Assembly (NCBI RefSeq): GCF_014841135.1
Contig: NZ_JACYTN010000002.1
Coordinates: forward strand, 1 to 64,000
Reading direction: 5' to 3'
Length of the DNA stretch: 64,000 nt
Source: Paenibacillus arenosi
GTDB taxonomy: Bacteria; Bacillota; Bacilli; Paenibacillales; Paenibacillaceae
The notes below the pieces were generated by a model. The model searched no databases and was not told the origin of the DNA. It saw only the letters and a program-made list of their open reading frames with translations. Below, one piece after another: positions 26,036-35,253 of the stretch. Position 1 is the stretch's first letter; every line of letters starts with the position of its first letter. A program made the position numbers and the translations under genes.

Positions 26036-27427
26036 TTAGACAATTTCAGTAACATCCTGTGACGCTATGGGCGTTGTTAGAAGCAGTGTGACAATGAAGG
26101 TCGTCCCTTGATCTGACGCACTTTCCACTCGGATAACGCCTTTATGAAGTGCTATGATCTGTTTCACGATGGCGAGTCCCAATCCGCTGCCGTCATACTT
26201 ACGACTATGGGAGCGATCCGTCTTAAAAAACCGATCAAAGATTCGCTTTTGGTCCTCTAAAGGAATACCAATCCCCGTGTCGGTTATTTGGATAATCGCA
26301 TTGTTACTAACTTGTTTGATGCTGATGCTAATAACACCGCCATCCTCGGAAAACTTAATACTATTACCGATAATATTGATCCATACTTGGTTTAATAGAT
26401 CAGGATCAGCCACTAAGCGAACGGCCTCCAAATCTAGCTCAAAACGGATACTCCGAGCTGTCCATTGAGGCTGAATGGCGATGATAGCTCGCCTCATCTG
26501 TTCATCAAGGCTAAATGCAGCCAGCTGTAGTGGTTGTGACTGCGATTCAAGCATACTCAGCTTGAGCAGGCTATCGCTCATTTTGGACATGCGAGCTGCT
26601 TCTGTAATAATAATATCGAGATAACGACTTCGCTCATGCTCTGCAACGTCTACTTGCTTGAGCGCTACCGCATAGCCGGATATCGAAGTAAGCGGCGATT
26701 GAACTTCGTGCGACACGTTCGTTACAAATTCCCTGCGCATCTGCTCAAGCTGCTGTAGATCATGCATCATGTCTTCGAAGCTGCGAGCCAGCGTTCCTAG
26801 TTCTCCTTGTTGTTTAATATTCAGTTTGACGTTGAAATCTCCACCTGCAATACGTTTGGTCGCTTGCGTAAGCTTCTTAATCGGTCTTACCACGAACACA
26901 GCGGCGACCAGAATCAACAAGCTTCCTGCGATCAACGAATATATCATAAAATGATACGTCCACATTTGAAGAAATGAGGTTGAAGATGGCGAGCGTCGCT
27001 CCAGAAACATAGCTTTCGTGCCCACTTCTGTTTTTACCGGTAATCCTAAAAGAATAGGATTAATCCCATTCGTCTTAACTTGAACAACCTCACCGTCTAA
27101 TACTTTTTTCATTTGCTCATTGGTCACATGAAGAGGCTCATGTCCATCAATCGCCCCATAAGTCTGAAGATGACCTGATTCATCGTACATTCGCAAATAA
27201 TAAGAATTGAGCTGTTTCATTCCGTTTACAAACGAATCTGCGTCTTGTAATGGAAATGTCTCATACATTCGGACGATATCTTGGCCAAAGTCGTCTAATG
27301 TTACTTGCAAGTTGTCGTTCAACTCATCTTCAAAAGCCCAAGTTGCCACTAAAAAAGCAATAACTGTTCCCCCAATTACCGAGACTAGAAATGTCAGAAC
27401 AACACGTGTATATAGGGAGCGAATCAT
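26036..27427 (-). CDS. Sensor histidine kinase
   Basis: A 463-residue kinase. Two membrane helices (near residues 8-30 and 157-177) enclose an external domain of about 125 residues. HAMP (VVRPIKKLTQATKRIAGG), HisKA with the phospho-His in NVSHEVQSPLTSISGYA, and HATPase (N box INIIGNSIKFS, DTGIGI, GSGLGLAI) follow. It overlaps the regulator gene by four bases. The external domain is not a recognised ligand family. Probable targets are the adjacent surface hydrolase genes. Confidence 0.93.
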   Translation of the reverse strand: MIRSLYTRVVLTFLVSVIGGTVIAFLVATWAFEDELNDNLQVTLDDFGQDIVRMYETFPLQDADSFVNGMKQLNSYYLRMYDESGHLQTYGAIDGHEPLHVTNEQMKKVLDGEVVQVKTNGINPILLGLPVKTEVGTKAMFLERRSPSSTSFLQMWTYHFMIYSLIAGSLLILVAAVFVVRPIKKLTQATKRIAGGDFNVKLNIKQQGELGTLARSFEDMMHDLQQLEQMRREFVTNVSHEVQSPLTSISGYAVALKQVDVAEHERSRYLDIIITEAARMSKMSDSLLKLSMLESQSQPLQLAAFSLDEQMRRAIIAIQPQWTARSIRFELDLEAVRLVADPDLLNQVWINIIGNSIKFSEDGGVISISIKQVSNNAIIQITDTGIGIPLEDQKRIFDRFFKTDRSHSRKYDGSGLGLAIVKQIIALHKGVIRVESASDQGTTFIVTLLLTTPIASQDVTEIV

Positions 27428-28098
27428 TCACTCACCTCAAGCCGATAGCCAAGCCCACGCACCGTCTCTATACGGAAATCAGGCGCATCAGCAAAACGTT
27501 CACGCAGGCGTTTAATATGTACGTCTATCGTTCGTTCATCTCCTGCGTAATCGATCCCCCAAATTTGCTCGATCAACTGCTCGCGTGTATAGACTTGCCC
27601 AGGGGTACTGGATAGCTTATACAGCAGCTCGAATTCTTTAAGCGGGAGTGTTAACGAGTCCTGACCCCTTAATACTTTATAACTCTGATGATCAAGCGTA
27701 ATGTTACCGAACCGAATGGACTGCGTCGAACCAATTTTATATCGTTTCAGCAGTGCCTTAACGCGAGCCATCATTTCCAATGGATCGAACGGTTTCGTCA
27801 AGTAATCATCCGTCCCAAGTTCAAACCCTTTCACTTTCTCCCATGTTTCGCCCCTCGCGGTGAGCATAAGTAATGGAAGATCAGGATTGGCTCTTCGCAG
27901 CTCCTTACATAACGCCCAGCCATCCATGATTGGCATCATAATATCAAGGATGACAAGATCAATTGGCCTGGAGGCATAAATAGCTAGTGCATCCTTACCA
28001 TCCACGGCTTCGGCTATGTCGAACCCGTCATTTCGTAAAAACAAACAGACCAGCTCACGAATGTTCGCATCGTCATCAGCAACTAGTATCGTAGGCAT
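27424..28098 (-). CDS. OmpR-family response regulator
   Basis: A receiver (ILVADDDANIRELV, phospho-Asp in LVILDIMMPIMDG, Lys in YLTKPFDP) and a winged-helix effector (ERTIDVHIKRLRERF, VRGLGYRL). A GTG at 28107 is possible, but AGGGAGA fits the ATG at 28098. It is the first gene of the two-component operon and the likely binder of the TATGAAC repeats at 25929-25957. Confidence 0.93.
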   Translation of the reverse strand: MPTILVADDDANIRELVCLFLRNDGFDIAEAVDGKDALAIYASRPIDLVILDIMMPIMDGWALCKELRRANPDLPLLMLTARGETWEKVKGFELGTDDYLTKPFDPLEMMARVKALLKRYKIGSTQSIRFGNITLDHQSYKVLRGQDSLTLPLKEFELLYKLSSTPGQVYTREQLIEQIWGIDYAGDERTIDVHIKRLRERFADAPDFRIETVRGLGYRLEVSE

Positions 28099-28237
28099 TC
28101 GTCCCACTCTCCCTGTTCTCTATCCTGTATGAAAATGACTATTTTACTAAAAAAATTTCTACTCTTCTAGACTAATATAAAAATGTATACGTAACAAACT
28201 TTTGCGAAAATTATATTCTAAGACGTTTTCAAACCAA

Positions 28238-28279
28238 AAACCCTTGATTTTCTGCTTAACGTAGATAAATCAAGGGTTT
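28238..28279 (-). terminator. Terminator of the AraC-GyrI gene
   Basis: AAACCCTTGATTT (28238-28250) and AAATCAAGGGTTT (28267-28279) make a 13-pair perfect stem with T-rich flank on the minus strand. The gap 28108-28346 contains nothing else. Confidence 0.85.
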
Positions 28280-28346
28280 GCTTTGTTCTTTTGATTTCAC
28301 TGCTTTCGTAACTGATCAGACTATAAAAAGGCTTCTATATTTCCCT

Positions 28347-29219
28347 TTATGGAAGGTGTTTCGATTTGCTGACGGCAGCCATAATTGGAATCCAAATTTC
28401 ACTTTTTTGATTTTTACTAGCTAGTATTTCAGGGCCTTCCGCAAGTTCATAGGAAGAAGATGGTAGCCACTCAGAATAGATTCGCTTCCAATGTTCCTCA
28501 ACTTGTAGCCAGTCTCCATCTACTTCAAAAATAGCCCATAATAAAGGGGGAACTTCTAATGTTGCATATTCCTTTATCTTTTCTTTTGTTGTAGTAACAG
28601 CTCCTATATACTGTTCAAAAGTCGCCTTCCCGTTATCGTGTTCTGCGTAATTAACCGATACATGTACAATAACAAACGGTTCCTGAGTAGCCAGCGATTC
28701 TAATTCCTTCATTGTCGTCTCACTAATAGCTGTAAACATATCCTCATAAGTAGGTGAAAGAGTCTCATTCACCGCCTCAACATTATATTTAATTCCAAAA
28801 ACTACAAATCCTTCTTTCTCGACAATTCGATAATTCATTTCAATGCCTCCCTTAATTGTTAGTTGAAAGGCCATTCTTGGATATGCTTTCAATTTCTGAT
28901 CCAGCTTTCGTGCTAATGATGGAGTAACACCATGAAAACCTTGAAACGCTCGTGAAAAGGCATCTGGAGAATAATAACCATATTTAATTGCAACATCTAT
29001 TACCTTTACATTAGGGTCTTTCAGTTCTAAGGCAGCCATCGTTAATCGACGCCTACGAATATACTCAGATATCGTAATACCCGAAAGAAGAGAAAAAAGC
29101 CGTTTGAAGTGGTACTCCGAAAAAAAAGCCCTGCTCGCTACTTCTTTTAAGTTAATATGTTTATCCAAGTTCTCTTCAATATAGTTTAATGCCTCATTCA
29201 TTCCTTTTAACATATCCAT
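28347..29219 (-). CDS. AraC-family regulator with GyrI-like ligand domain
   Basis: A 290-residue protein. Residues 1-105 form the double HTH of AraC regulators (YIEENLDKHINLKEVASRAF, HFKRLFSLLSGI, then DVAIKYGYYSPDAFSRAF and HGVTPSLAR). The rest is a GyrI-like/effector-binding domain (MNYRIVEKEGFVVFGIKYNV ... WKRIYSEWLPSSSYELAEGP). This layout is shared by SbmC/Rob-like drug-responsive regulators. It stands alone with its own terminator, and its targets cannot be inferred. Confidence 0.9.
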   Translation of the reverse strand: MDMLKGMNEALNYIEENLDKHINLKEVASRAFFSEYHFKRLFSLLSGITISEYIRRRRLTMAALELKDPNVKVIDVAIKYGYYSPDAFSRAFQGFHGVTPSLARKLDQKLKAYPRMAFQLTIKGGIEMNYRIVEKEGFVVFGIKYNVEAVNETLSPTYEDMFTAISETTMKELESLATQEPFVIVHVSVNYAEHDNGKATFEQYIGAVTTTKEKIKEYATLEVPPLLWAIFEVDGDWLQVEEHWKRIYSEWLPSSSYELAEGPEILASKNQKSEIWIPIMAAVSKSKHLP

Positions 29220-29454
29220 AAAATAACCTCACTTGTTACTAATTTAACAAGAAGCATTACATGCAACCCGACTTTTTGTGCTCAATTATGTTGGTTATAA
29301 ACCCTTAAGCCTGAATTACTAAACTTTTAATCTAGTTGTCTATTCGGTATTTTCAATGGAAGGGACATCCTTCATGTCAGATTTTCTTTCTAGTTTATCT
29401 CTTAAGGGAAATTTGCATACAAAAACACTTACACAACATAACCTAGTAACATCA

Positions 29455-29484
29455 AAAAACGCCATCACATAAAGTGATGACGCT
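29455..29484 (-). terminator. Terminator of the VOC gene
   Basis: CATCAC (29463-29468) and GTGATG (29474-29479) form a stem with loop ATAAA. On the minus strand it continues GCGTTTTTTGATG. The gap 29220-29454 holds no gene. Confidence 0.8.
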
Positions 29485-29504
29485 TCAATCCACCTAACTT
29501 CAAA

Positions 29505-29882
29505 TTACTTCTTTTCCATTACTGCGAAATAGCTATTCTCGTCATCAGCAAAGTTGAATACACGGCCACCAGGTAGGCTTACAACATCACCAACGGTAAC
29601 CCCATTTTCCTTGAAACGATTGTATAACCCCTCTAAATCATCGGTAAATAGCATGATGGAAGGAGTGCCTAAGTTCATATCAGGCTGCATTTCAGCGATC
29701 AACTGCTTGTTGTGAAGAACGAAGCTCGTTAGCCCACCTTGCGTCGGTGCTACTTCAATCCAGCGCATTGGGCCTTGACTTTCTTCCGAAACGACGATAA
29801 ATCCTGCCTTTTCTGTCCAAAACTTCACTGCTTGATCTTGATCATTCACATACAGCATAATTTGTCCAATTTGATTGATCAT
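29505..29882 (-). CDS. VOC-family (glyoxalase/bleomycin-resistance fold) protein
   Basis: A 125-residue protein of the vicinal-oxygen-chelate fold: QIMLYVNDQDQAVKFWTEKA at the start, GPMRWIEVAP, and a second half ending GGRVFNFADDENSYFAVMEK. It is a single beta-alpha-beta-beta-beta pair unit that would dimerise. ATG 29882 follows AGGGAG at eight bases; the GTG at 29891 is less good. The substrate (a dicarbonyl, antibiotic or aromatic diol) cannot be told from sequence. Confidence 0.88.
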   Translation of the reverse strand: MINQIGQIMLYVNDQDQAVKFWTEKAGFIVVSEESQGPMRWIEVAPTQGGLTSFVLHNKQLIAEMQPDMNLGTPSIMLFTDDLEGLYNRFKENGVTVGDVVSLPGGRVFNFADDENSYFAVMEKK

Positions 29883-30228
29883 ATTGTACACTCCCTAGAA
29901 TCGAATAACAGCTATTATACCCATCAGCTACAAGCTTAAGCCGTAGACTATATCAAGTATAACCATGCTATTCAGTATAATCATAATTCAAGATCGCAGA
30001 CAAGCAGGAATGAATGACGGATTCTGGATGCTGCTTCATTTTCTTCGTTATATAGATACTTTTATTACGCTTAAGCCAATAAGCAGCCTCACAAATGACG
30101 TGTAATTACTTAACTAATGACATCTCGTCACTATGTCAAATGACGAATGTGATTGTATATTCACCCTGTAACTATGCAGCGACTGATTGGCCTACAGCCA
30201 TATCAGCAATCAGAAAGGGTGTATCATT

Positions 30229-31698
30229 TTGTCCAAAAACGTTCTATTCAAAAACAGTATCATGATGTTAATCGTCATCATGATATCCGGGGTGCTCGCA
30301 CATACGACCTACTCCTTACTTGGTCCACCTAGCCCGAAGGGAAAAAGCGACCTTATTATTCAAGACGTAACCGTTGTGGACGTGAACTCAGGTAAGCTTA
30401 CACCAAAACAGTCCATTATCATTACTAGTAACAAGATCGCGCGTATTGATGATACGGCGAATATCGATGTTCCTGACAATGCTCGTATTATTAAAGCTTC
30501 CGGTAAATATGTCATTCCTGGCTTGTGGGACATGCACGTTCATATGGAACATTTCATGGATAGTGCGGTTCCTCTTCTATTAGCAAACGGTGTAACAGGC
30601 GTCAGAGAAATGGGCACCAGTCTGAATCATGTGAAATTGACGCAAAAGATGCACAACAAAGGTACATTAATGCCACGCATTGCGTATTCGGGAAAGGTCA
30701 TCAATAAATTCCCGAATGACCAAGTGCCTCCGCATCATTTTAGTTTAAAAACAGAGGCAGAAGCTCGTAAAGCCGTTCAACTATTGAAACAACACAAAGT
30801 CGATCATGTCAAAATGTACTCTTATATGCCTGAGAACTTATATACTGCTGTTATCGACGAAGCAAAGAAGCTGAATCTGCCTGTAAGTGGACATTTACCT
30901 TTAACGGTACGAGCGGACCAAGCTTCTAACGATGGCATGAGAAGTTTTGAGCATTTACATGGTATGCACATTGCTACAGCATCGCAGAAGTCAGGCATCT
31001 TTAACCGTTATCTAAAGGAAGTAGCAGATGGAGCACTCGATAAAGATCATTTGCTCTACTATGATTATGAGATTAAAGCAGCCGAGCAATACAATGCCGA
31101 GGAGTCACAAAACCTTTTTGAAATTTTCAAACAAAACGACACCTTCCAAGTCCCAACGCTGGTCACGATGACAAGTACCGTTAAGCCGAGTCCTGATCAA
31201 CGAATAAAGTATGTTGCACCAGCTATCCAGAAACAATGGCTTGCAGCAATGAAACGGACTCAAAGTAATAAAAGAGAAGTGACGACAGTAAACAAAATGG
31301 TGAAGATCAATTCGGACTTGATCCGTAAAATGAATCAAGCTGGCGTTCCTATTATGGCTGGTTCAGATACTACGTACATGATGCCGAACTTGTACTATGG
31401 CTTTAGCTTACATGAAGAATTGCAGCTGCTAGTCAAAGCGGGATTGAGTCCCTTGGAAGCTCTTCAATCTGCTACAATCAATCCAGCTCGTTACTTAAAC
31501 AGTGAGCATAAACAAGGTACGGTAGAGGAAGGAAAACTAGCGGATCTCGTTATTTTGGATGCCAATCCATTGACTGATATTCGCAATACAACTCGTATCC
31601 ATGCTGTTGTAGTGAACGGACATTTACTAGATCACACTAAGATTAAGAGCATGGTAAAAACATACCCAGTCATAAACGAGTTTTCAAGAAAGAAATAA
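30229..31698 (+). CDS. Membrane-anchored amidohydrolase (imidazolonepropionase-like)
   Basis: About 489 residues from TTG 30229, which follows AAAGGGTG; an upstream TTG at 30187 lacks a site. An N-terminal hydrophobic segment (SIMMLIVIMISGVLAHTTYS) indicates export or anchoring. The amidohydrolase core has HxH in WDMHVHMEHF, the next ligands in VSGHLPL and FEHLHGMH, and Asp in MAGSDTTYM, with the composite strand domain VIPGL.../LADLVILDANPL at the two ends. Relatives are dipeptidases and imidazolonepropionase-like enzymes. The substrate is unknown. Several TGAC half sites lie upstream (30090-30160). Confidence 0.88.
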   Translation: MSKNVLFKNSIMMLIVIMISGVLAHTTYSLLGPPSPKGKSDLIIQDVTVVDVNSGKLTPKQSIIITSNKIARIDDTANIDVPDNARIIKASGKYVIPGLWDMHVHMEHFMDSAVPLLLANGVTGVREMGTSLNHVKLTQKMHNKGTLMPRIAYSGKVINKFPNDQVPPHHFSLKTEAEARKAVQLLKQHKVDHVKMYSYMPENLYTAVIDEAKKLNLPVSGHLPLTVRADQASNDGMRSFEHLHGMHIATASQKSGIFNRYLKEVADGALDKDHLLYYDYEIKAAEQYNAEESQNLFEIFKQNDTFQVPTLVTMTSTVKPSPDQRIKYVAPAIQKQWLAAMKRTQSNKREVTTVNKMVKINSDLIRKMNQAGVPIMAGSDTTYMMPNLYYGFSLHEELQLLVKAGLSPLEALQSATINPARYLNSEHKQGTVEEGKLADLVILDANPLTDIRNTTRIHAVVVNGHLLDHTKIKSMVKTYPVINEFSRKK

Positions 31699-31857
31699 GA
31701 GACTTTGAACCCTTAATCCATTTAAGTCCACAACCTAATTTCAGATGAAATTCCTTTATACAATGATAAAGTTTTATCAAATATATCGGGATTTTAATCA
31801 AAAACCTTATCATAAATATAAATGTTCATTTGTAGATATATTTTTCATCCAAAACAT

Positions 31858-31898
31858 AAAAAAACTCCTGACGGTTGTTCAGCCTTCAGGAGTTTTTA
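31858..31898. terminator. Bidirectional terminator
   Basis: AAAACTCCTGA (31861-31871) pairs with TCAGGAGTTTT (31886-31896), with A-runs and T-runs on both sides. It serves the convergent amidohydrolase and PCYCGC genes. Confidence 0.9.
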
Positions 31899-31943
31899 TG
31901 TCCAGATTATGAGGAGATATACTCCTGAACTTACACAATGAAA

Positions 31944-32462
31944 TTACGCGCTAGGCATTGGGGTTGGGGTTGGTGGCGCATAACCTTCTTTATATTTCTT
32001 ATCGATCTCTGCACGAATATCCGTCAGCGAGGCACCTTCTTTATGCATTTTGGCCGTGATGATCGCCGTTTCGATACATACTCCACAACGAGTGCCATGA
32101 TCATCCCATACAACAGAGTCCTCGTTTACTTCCTTAATGAAACAGTTTACGTTACTGTTATGCCCAGCACTATCACCGCAACCACAATAGCAAGGTATGT
32201 ATTCCAATTGTTCGGAAACATTAGCTGCTGTCATGTAAGCCGTACGAACAAGCTCCGGCTGCTCGTCCAAAAACTTTGGCAGTTTCGTCAAGGAAGCGGT
32301 TGTTTCCTGCAAGTCCCCATTTGGCGCATGCTGCTGATGACCTTCTTTATGTCCTGCGTTCGAGTTACCAGAGCTGCTAGAATTGCTTGAATTACTGCAT
32401 CCTGCTAATAGGAGACTACAACCAAGGGCGAATACGCCAGCGAATTTTGCTATTTTATTCAT
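31944..32462 (-). CDS. PCYCGC-motif lipoprotein
   Basis: A lipoprotein of about 172 residues. The signal ends in LLLAGC, followed by a Ser/Asn-rich linker and a short His-rich stretch (HKEGHQQHAP). The conserved domain has PCYCGCGDSAGH, then NCFIKE, a DDHGTRCGVC segment and IRAEIDKKYKEGY. That is the family of PCYCGC-motif proteins, whose clustered Cys and His suggest metal binding, probably copper. It is followed on the same strand by no other gene but lies next to a multicopper oxidase. ATG 32462 is taken; a GTG at 32474 is also possible. Confidence 0.85.
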   Translation of the reverse strand: MNKIAKFAGVFALGCSLLLAGCSNSSNSSSSGNSNAGHKEGHQQHAPNGDLQETTASLTKLPKFLDEQPELVRTAYMTAANVSEQLEYIPCYCGCGDSAGHNSNVNCFIKEVNEDSVVWDDHGTRCGVCIETAIITAKMHKEGASLTDIRAEIDKKYKEGYAPPTPTPMPSA

Positions 32463-32550
32463 GCAGACACACACACTCCCTTATTAAATATCTACTATTA
32501 TAGCATGAAAAATTACCCAATCGGATCATTTCTACTGCTTTTCACGTAAC

Positions 32551-32587
32551 GAAACTCCTGCAGGTCTGTTCACGCTGCAGAAGTTCA
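32551..32587 (-). terminator. Probable terminator of the multicopper oxidase gene
   Basis: AACTCCTGCAG and CTGCAGAAGTT form a stem with one mismatch about 30 bases beyond the stop. The T-tract is short, so it is only probable. Confidence 0.45.
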
Positions 32588-32612
32588 AATACGTCAGCCT
32601 ATAAATGATATG

Positions 32613-34274
32613 TTACTCGGGCTTATTGCCAACCGTCGGATCAGGCGTGTAGTTGCTCTTATAGCCTTTATACATCACATCTGTAACCATCCCATCTGCT
32701 GCATGATGCAGATCATGGCAATGGAACATCCAATCTCCAGGATTATCCGCCTCAAATGCAACTACGTATTCCTCACCTGGCTTCACATTCAGCGTATCTT
32801 TAATGACAGGAGCCCCTTCAAGCGGCTTACCATTTCGACTCAACACTTGGAAGAAGTGTCCGTGCAAGTGCATCGGATGGTCATCCATCATTGAATTGTT
32901 TACAAACGTAACCTTAACCTTCTCCCCCTTATCGACTTTAATTTTATCGGTGTCAGGGAATACTTTGCCGTTAATCGTATACACCATCTTGCCGTCTTTC
33001 ATTTCGGTATTTAAATCCATTAGAACATCTTGATCGAATTTCTGATCCAATGTGAATTTGGTTTGTGCTTGCTTGCCATAGTTTGTGAGATCGAATGCTG
33101 GCAGTTTTTCTTTCGCATTCGATGTGTCGGTTTGAGTCGTGACACCTTCGTACGCAATAACCGTTCTCATATTTTTCACTCTATCATCTGTACCGTGCTC
33201 TTCAAGCAGCCAGTTCCCCGGTTTATTGGCTGTAAATTCGATATCATATCGTTCACCAGGCGCAATAGACATGCCTTGATCAGTTATCACAGCAGGGCTA
33301 TTTACAGGTTGACCGTCTGATGCGATAACCTTGAATTCATGTCCATGAAGATGCATCGTATGCGTAATATAGCCTGCATTAACGAGACGGATTCGCACTT
33401 TGTCGCCTTCCTTAACGATAAGCTTATCAATAGCATCACCTGTTTTTCCATTCATCGTATAGACATCGTACATGCTCATATCATGGCCACCCATACTGCC
33501 CATGTTCATGTTACTATGATCCATACTTTCGCTTTCTTTTGACTCCGATTGACCGTGACCCATCTGACTGTGGTCCATTCCCTCCATGTCGCCCATATTA
33601 TGGCCATCACTGCTGGAATCACCCTCAGATTCTTTATTCATGTTCATACTGCCTGAACTCATCCACTCATCCAGCACGAGTGTGTAGTCACGATCGTAGC
33701 TTTCATTCGGATCTTCAACGATAAGTGTGCCATATAAACCTTTATCGACCTGATTTACACTGTCTTGATGAGAGTGATACCAATAGGTTCCTGGGACAGT
33801 AGCTTTAAACTCATACGTAAATGACTTCCCTGCCACGACCGCATCTTGCGTGACTCCAGGTATACCGTCCATGTCATTAGGAACGGGATAGCCGTGCCAA
33901 TGAATAGAAACTGGCTCTTCTAATTCATTTTTCAAGTGAATTTTTACAGTATCACCTACTTTAACTCGAATTTCTGGACCAGGTACGGAGTTGTTAAACG
34001 TCCATACAGGCAATGTCTTGTCATTGGAAACTTTTAAATGGCTTGCTTGAGCAGTAATCGTGTACTCCTTTCCATCCACGGCAGGCGTAGTTTGAGTTAA
34101 CTTGTTGTCACCCCATGCTTCCTTAGGCGTAGCTGTAGCTTCAGAGCTTTTTTCCGACTGCTCCATGTTCATGTTTGAATGATCCATGTCTTCATGTTTG
34201 TTTGTATCGAAACATCCCGTTAGCACGATGCTAATTGCACCGATGGCTAGAAGAATTTTTAACTTATTTTTCAT
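32613..34274 (-). CDS. Lipoprotein multicopper oxidase
   Basis: A 553-residue exported oxidase from ATG 34274, which follows GGAGGTTGA. The lipobox is VLTGC. Copper ligands are complete: HWHG (about 125-128), WYHSH (about 165-169), HTMHLHGHEF, HPMHLHGHFF and the type-1 motif FHCHDLHHAADGM with axial Met. Between domains 1 and 2 lies a stretch of about 60 residues very rich in Met, His, Ser and Asp (MDHSQMGHGQ, MDHSNMNMGSMGGHDMSM), similar to the N-terminal MDHSNMNM. Such segments bind Cu(I) in cuprous oxidases. It likely detoxifies Cu(I) at the membrane, alongside the PCYCGC lipoprotein. Confidence 0.93.
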   Translation of the reverse strand: MKNKLKILLAIGAISIVLTGCFDTNKHEDMDHSNMNMEQSEKSSEATATPKEAWGDNKLTQTTPAVDGKEYTITAQASHLKVSNDKTLPVWTFNNSVPGPEIRVKVGDTVKIHLKNELEEPVSIHWHGYPVPNDMDGIPGVTQDAVVAGKSFTYEFKATVPGTYWYHSHQDSVNQVDKGLYGTLIVEDPNESYDRDYTLVLDEWMSSGSMNMNKESEGDSSSDGHNMGDMEGMDHSQMGHGQSESKESESMDHSNMNMGSMGGHDMSMYDVYTMNGKTGDAIDKLIVKEGDKVRIRLVNAGYITHTMHLHGHEFKVIASDGQPVNSPAVITDQGMSIAPGERYDIEFTANKPGNWLLEEHGTDDRVKNMRTVIAYEGVTTQTDTSNAKEKLPAFDLTNYGKQAQTKFTLDQKFDQDVLMDLNTEMKDGKMVYTINGKVFPDTDKIKVDKGEKVKVTFVNNSMMDDHPMHLHGHFFQVLSRNGKPLEGAPVIKDTLNVKPGEEYVVAFEADNPGDWMFHCHDLHHAADGMVTDVMYKGYKSNYTPDPTVGNKPE

Positions 34275-34312
34275 TCTCTCAACCTCCATCTTTTGCGTTT
34301 TGTTTCTAATGT

Positions 34313-34327
34313 ACACAACAATTGTGT
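34313..34327. promoter_or_regulatory. Inverted repeat upstream of the multicopper oxidase
   Basis: ACACAA-CAA-TTGTGT, a perfect six-base inverted repeat with three-base spacing, 40 bases before the oxidase start. It could be the operator of a copper- or stress-responsive regulator; no regulator gene is adjacent. Confidence 0.45.
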
Positions 34328-34345
34328 GGAAACGATGGAGATATC

Positions 34346-34383
34346 AAAAAAGCAGGAGTCCGTTACGGTTCCCCTGCTTGTAG
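34346..34383 (-). terminator. Terminator of the CAP-domain gene
   Basis: AAGCAGG and CCTGCTT (stem near 34350-34379) are followed on the minus strand by TTTTTTGA. Confidence 0.85.
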
Positions 34384-34429
34384 CTTTACGTATATTTTTC
34401 ATGACCTACATCTTATACATCTAATCTAT

Positions 34430-34966
34430 CTATAACCTAACAAATAACTGTACCCAATAGTGAGCATATCTACTAGTAGAATTACCAGGTACATAACCAA
34501 CGCCTAAATAAGTAAAGTTCGAGCTTAAAATATTTGCACGATGATCGGGACTGTTCATCCATCCAACCATTACTGCTTCCGGTGTTGGATAACCAGCTGC
34601 AATATTTTCTCCATACGCACGCCAATCGACTCCGAATCTAGTTAACATTTCTCCGGGCGACCCAAAGGTTGGAGAGTCATGTGAGAAATAGTTATTGTCT
34701 CGCATATCAGCCGCTTTAATCGTTGCAATATGTCCTAAATAATCTGTGTAGACCATGTCTGATACTCTATACTCTAACATGACTAGCGGATTAAGGCCTC
34801 TACTTGTTCGCTCCTGATTAACCAAACGGAATACTTCATCAGCAAAAGACTGTTTGGCACGAACTCTTTTCTTAATGAGCAATCCTTTCGCATAAAGCAT
34901 TTTTCGTTTCCGTAACGGATAAGGTCTTGCTCTTCTACATGAGGAAATGGCACGGGCATTCTTCAT
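34430..34966 (-). CDS. CAP-domain protein without a signal peptide
   Basis: A 178-residue protein. After a very basic N-terminus (CRRARPYPLRKRK) with no hydrophobic core, residues 40-178 form the CAP/SCP fold: FRLVNQERTSRGLNPLVML, NNYFSHDSPTFGSPGEML, YGENIAAGYPTPEAVMVGWM, NSPDHRANILS and YWVQLFV. The two His and two Glu of the CAP pocket are present. Bacillus relatives such as YkwD are exported; the lack of a leader here fits proteins assembled on spores in the mother cell, but that is inference. Confidence 0.88.
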   Translation of the reverse strand: MKNARAISSCRRARPYPLRKRKMLYAKGLLIKKRVRAKQSFADEVFRLVNQERTSRGLNPLVMLEYRVSDMVYTDYLGHIATIKAADMRDNNYFSHDSPTFGSPGEMLTRFGVDWRAYGENIAAGYPTPEAVMVGWMNSPDHRANILSSNFTYLGVGYVPGNSTSRYAHYWVQLFVRL

Positions 34967-35253
34967 AGCAGCAGCCTCCCACTATCATTACTAATTACTA
35001 GCATGCTCTCCTATATTTCTATGAAGATTTGCTAGTATGGTGTCGGCTGATTCACCCGCTCCCGCTCTTAAAGTAAGGGCTTATTATAAGTAACGTAGAT
35101 AACTGGATTAGTTATAGACCGCTTCATTTTCTAAATAGTGAGCAAATATACGATGAGGGTTATTTACGCATTTTCATAAAGTTTAGATTTTCGTCCAAGC
35201 ACAATAATTCATAGATTCATTATGTAAGATAGAACGCTCAAGGAGGATATGAG

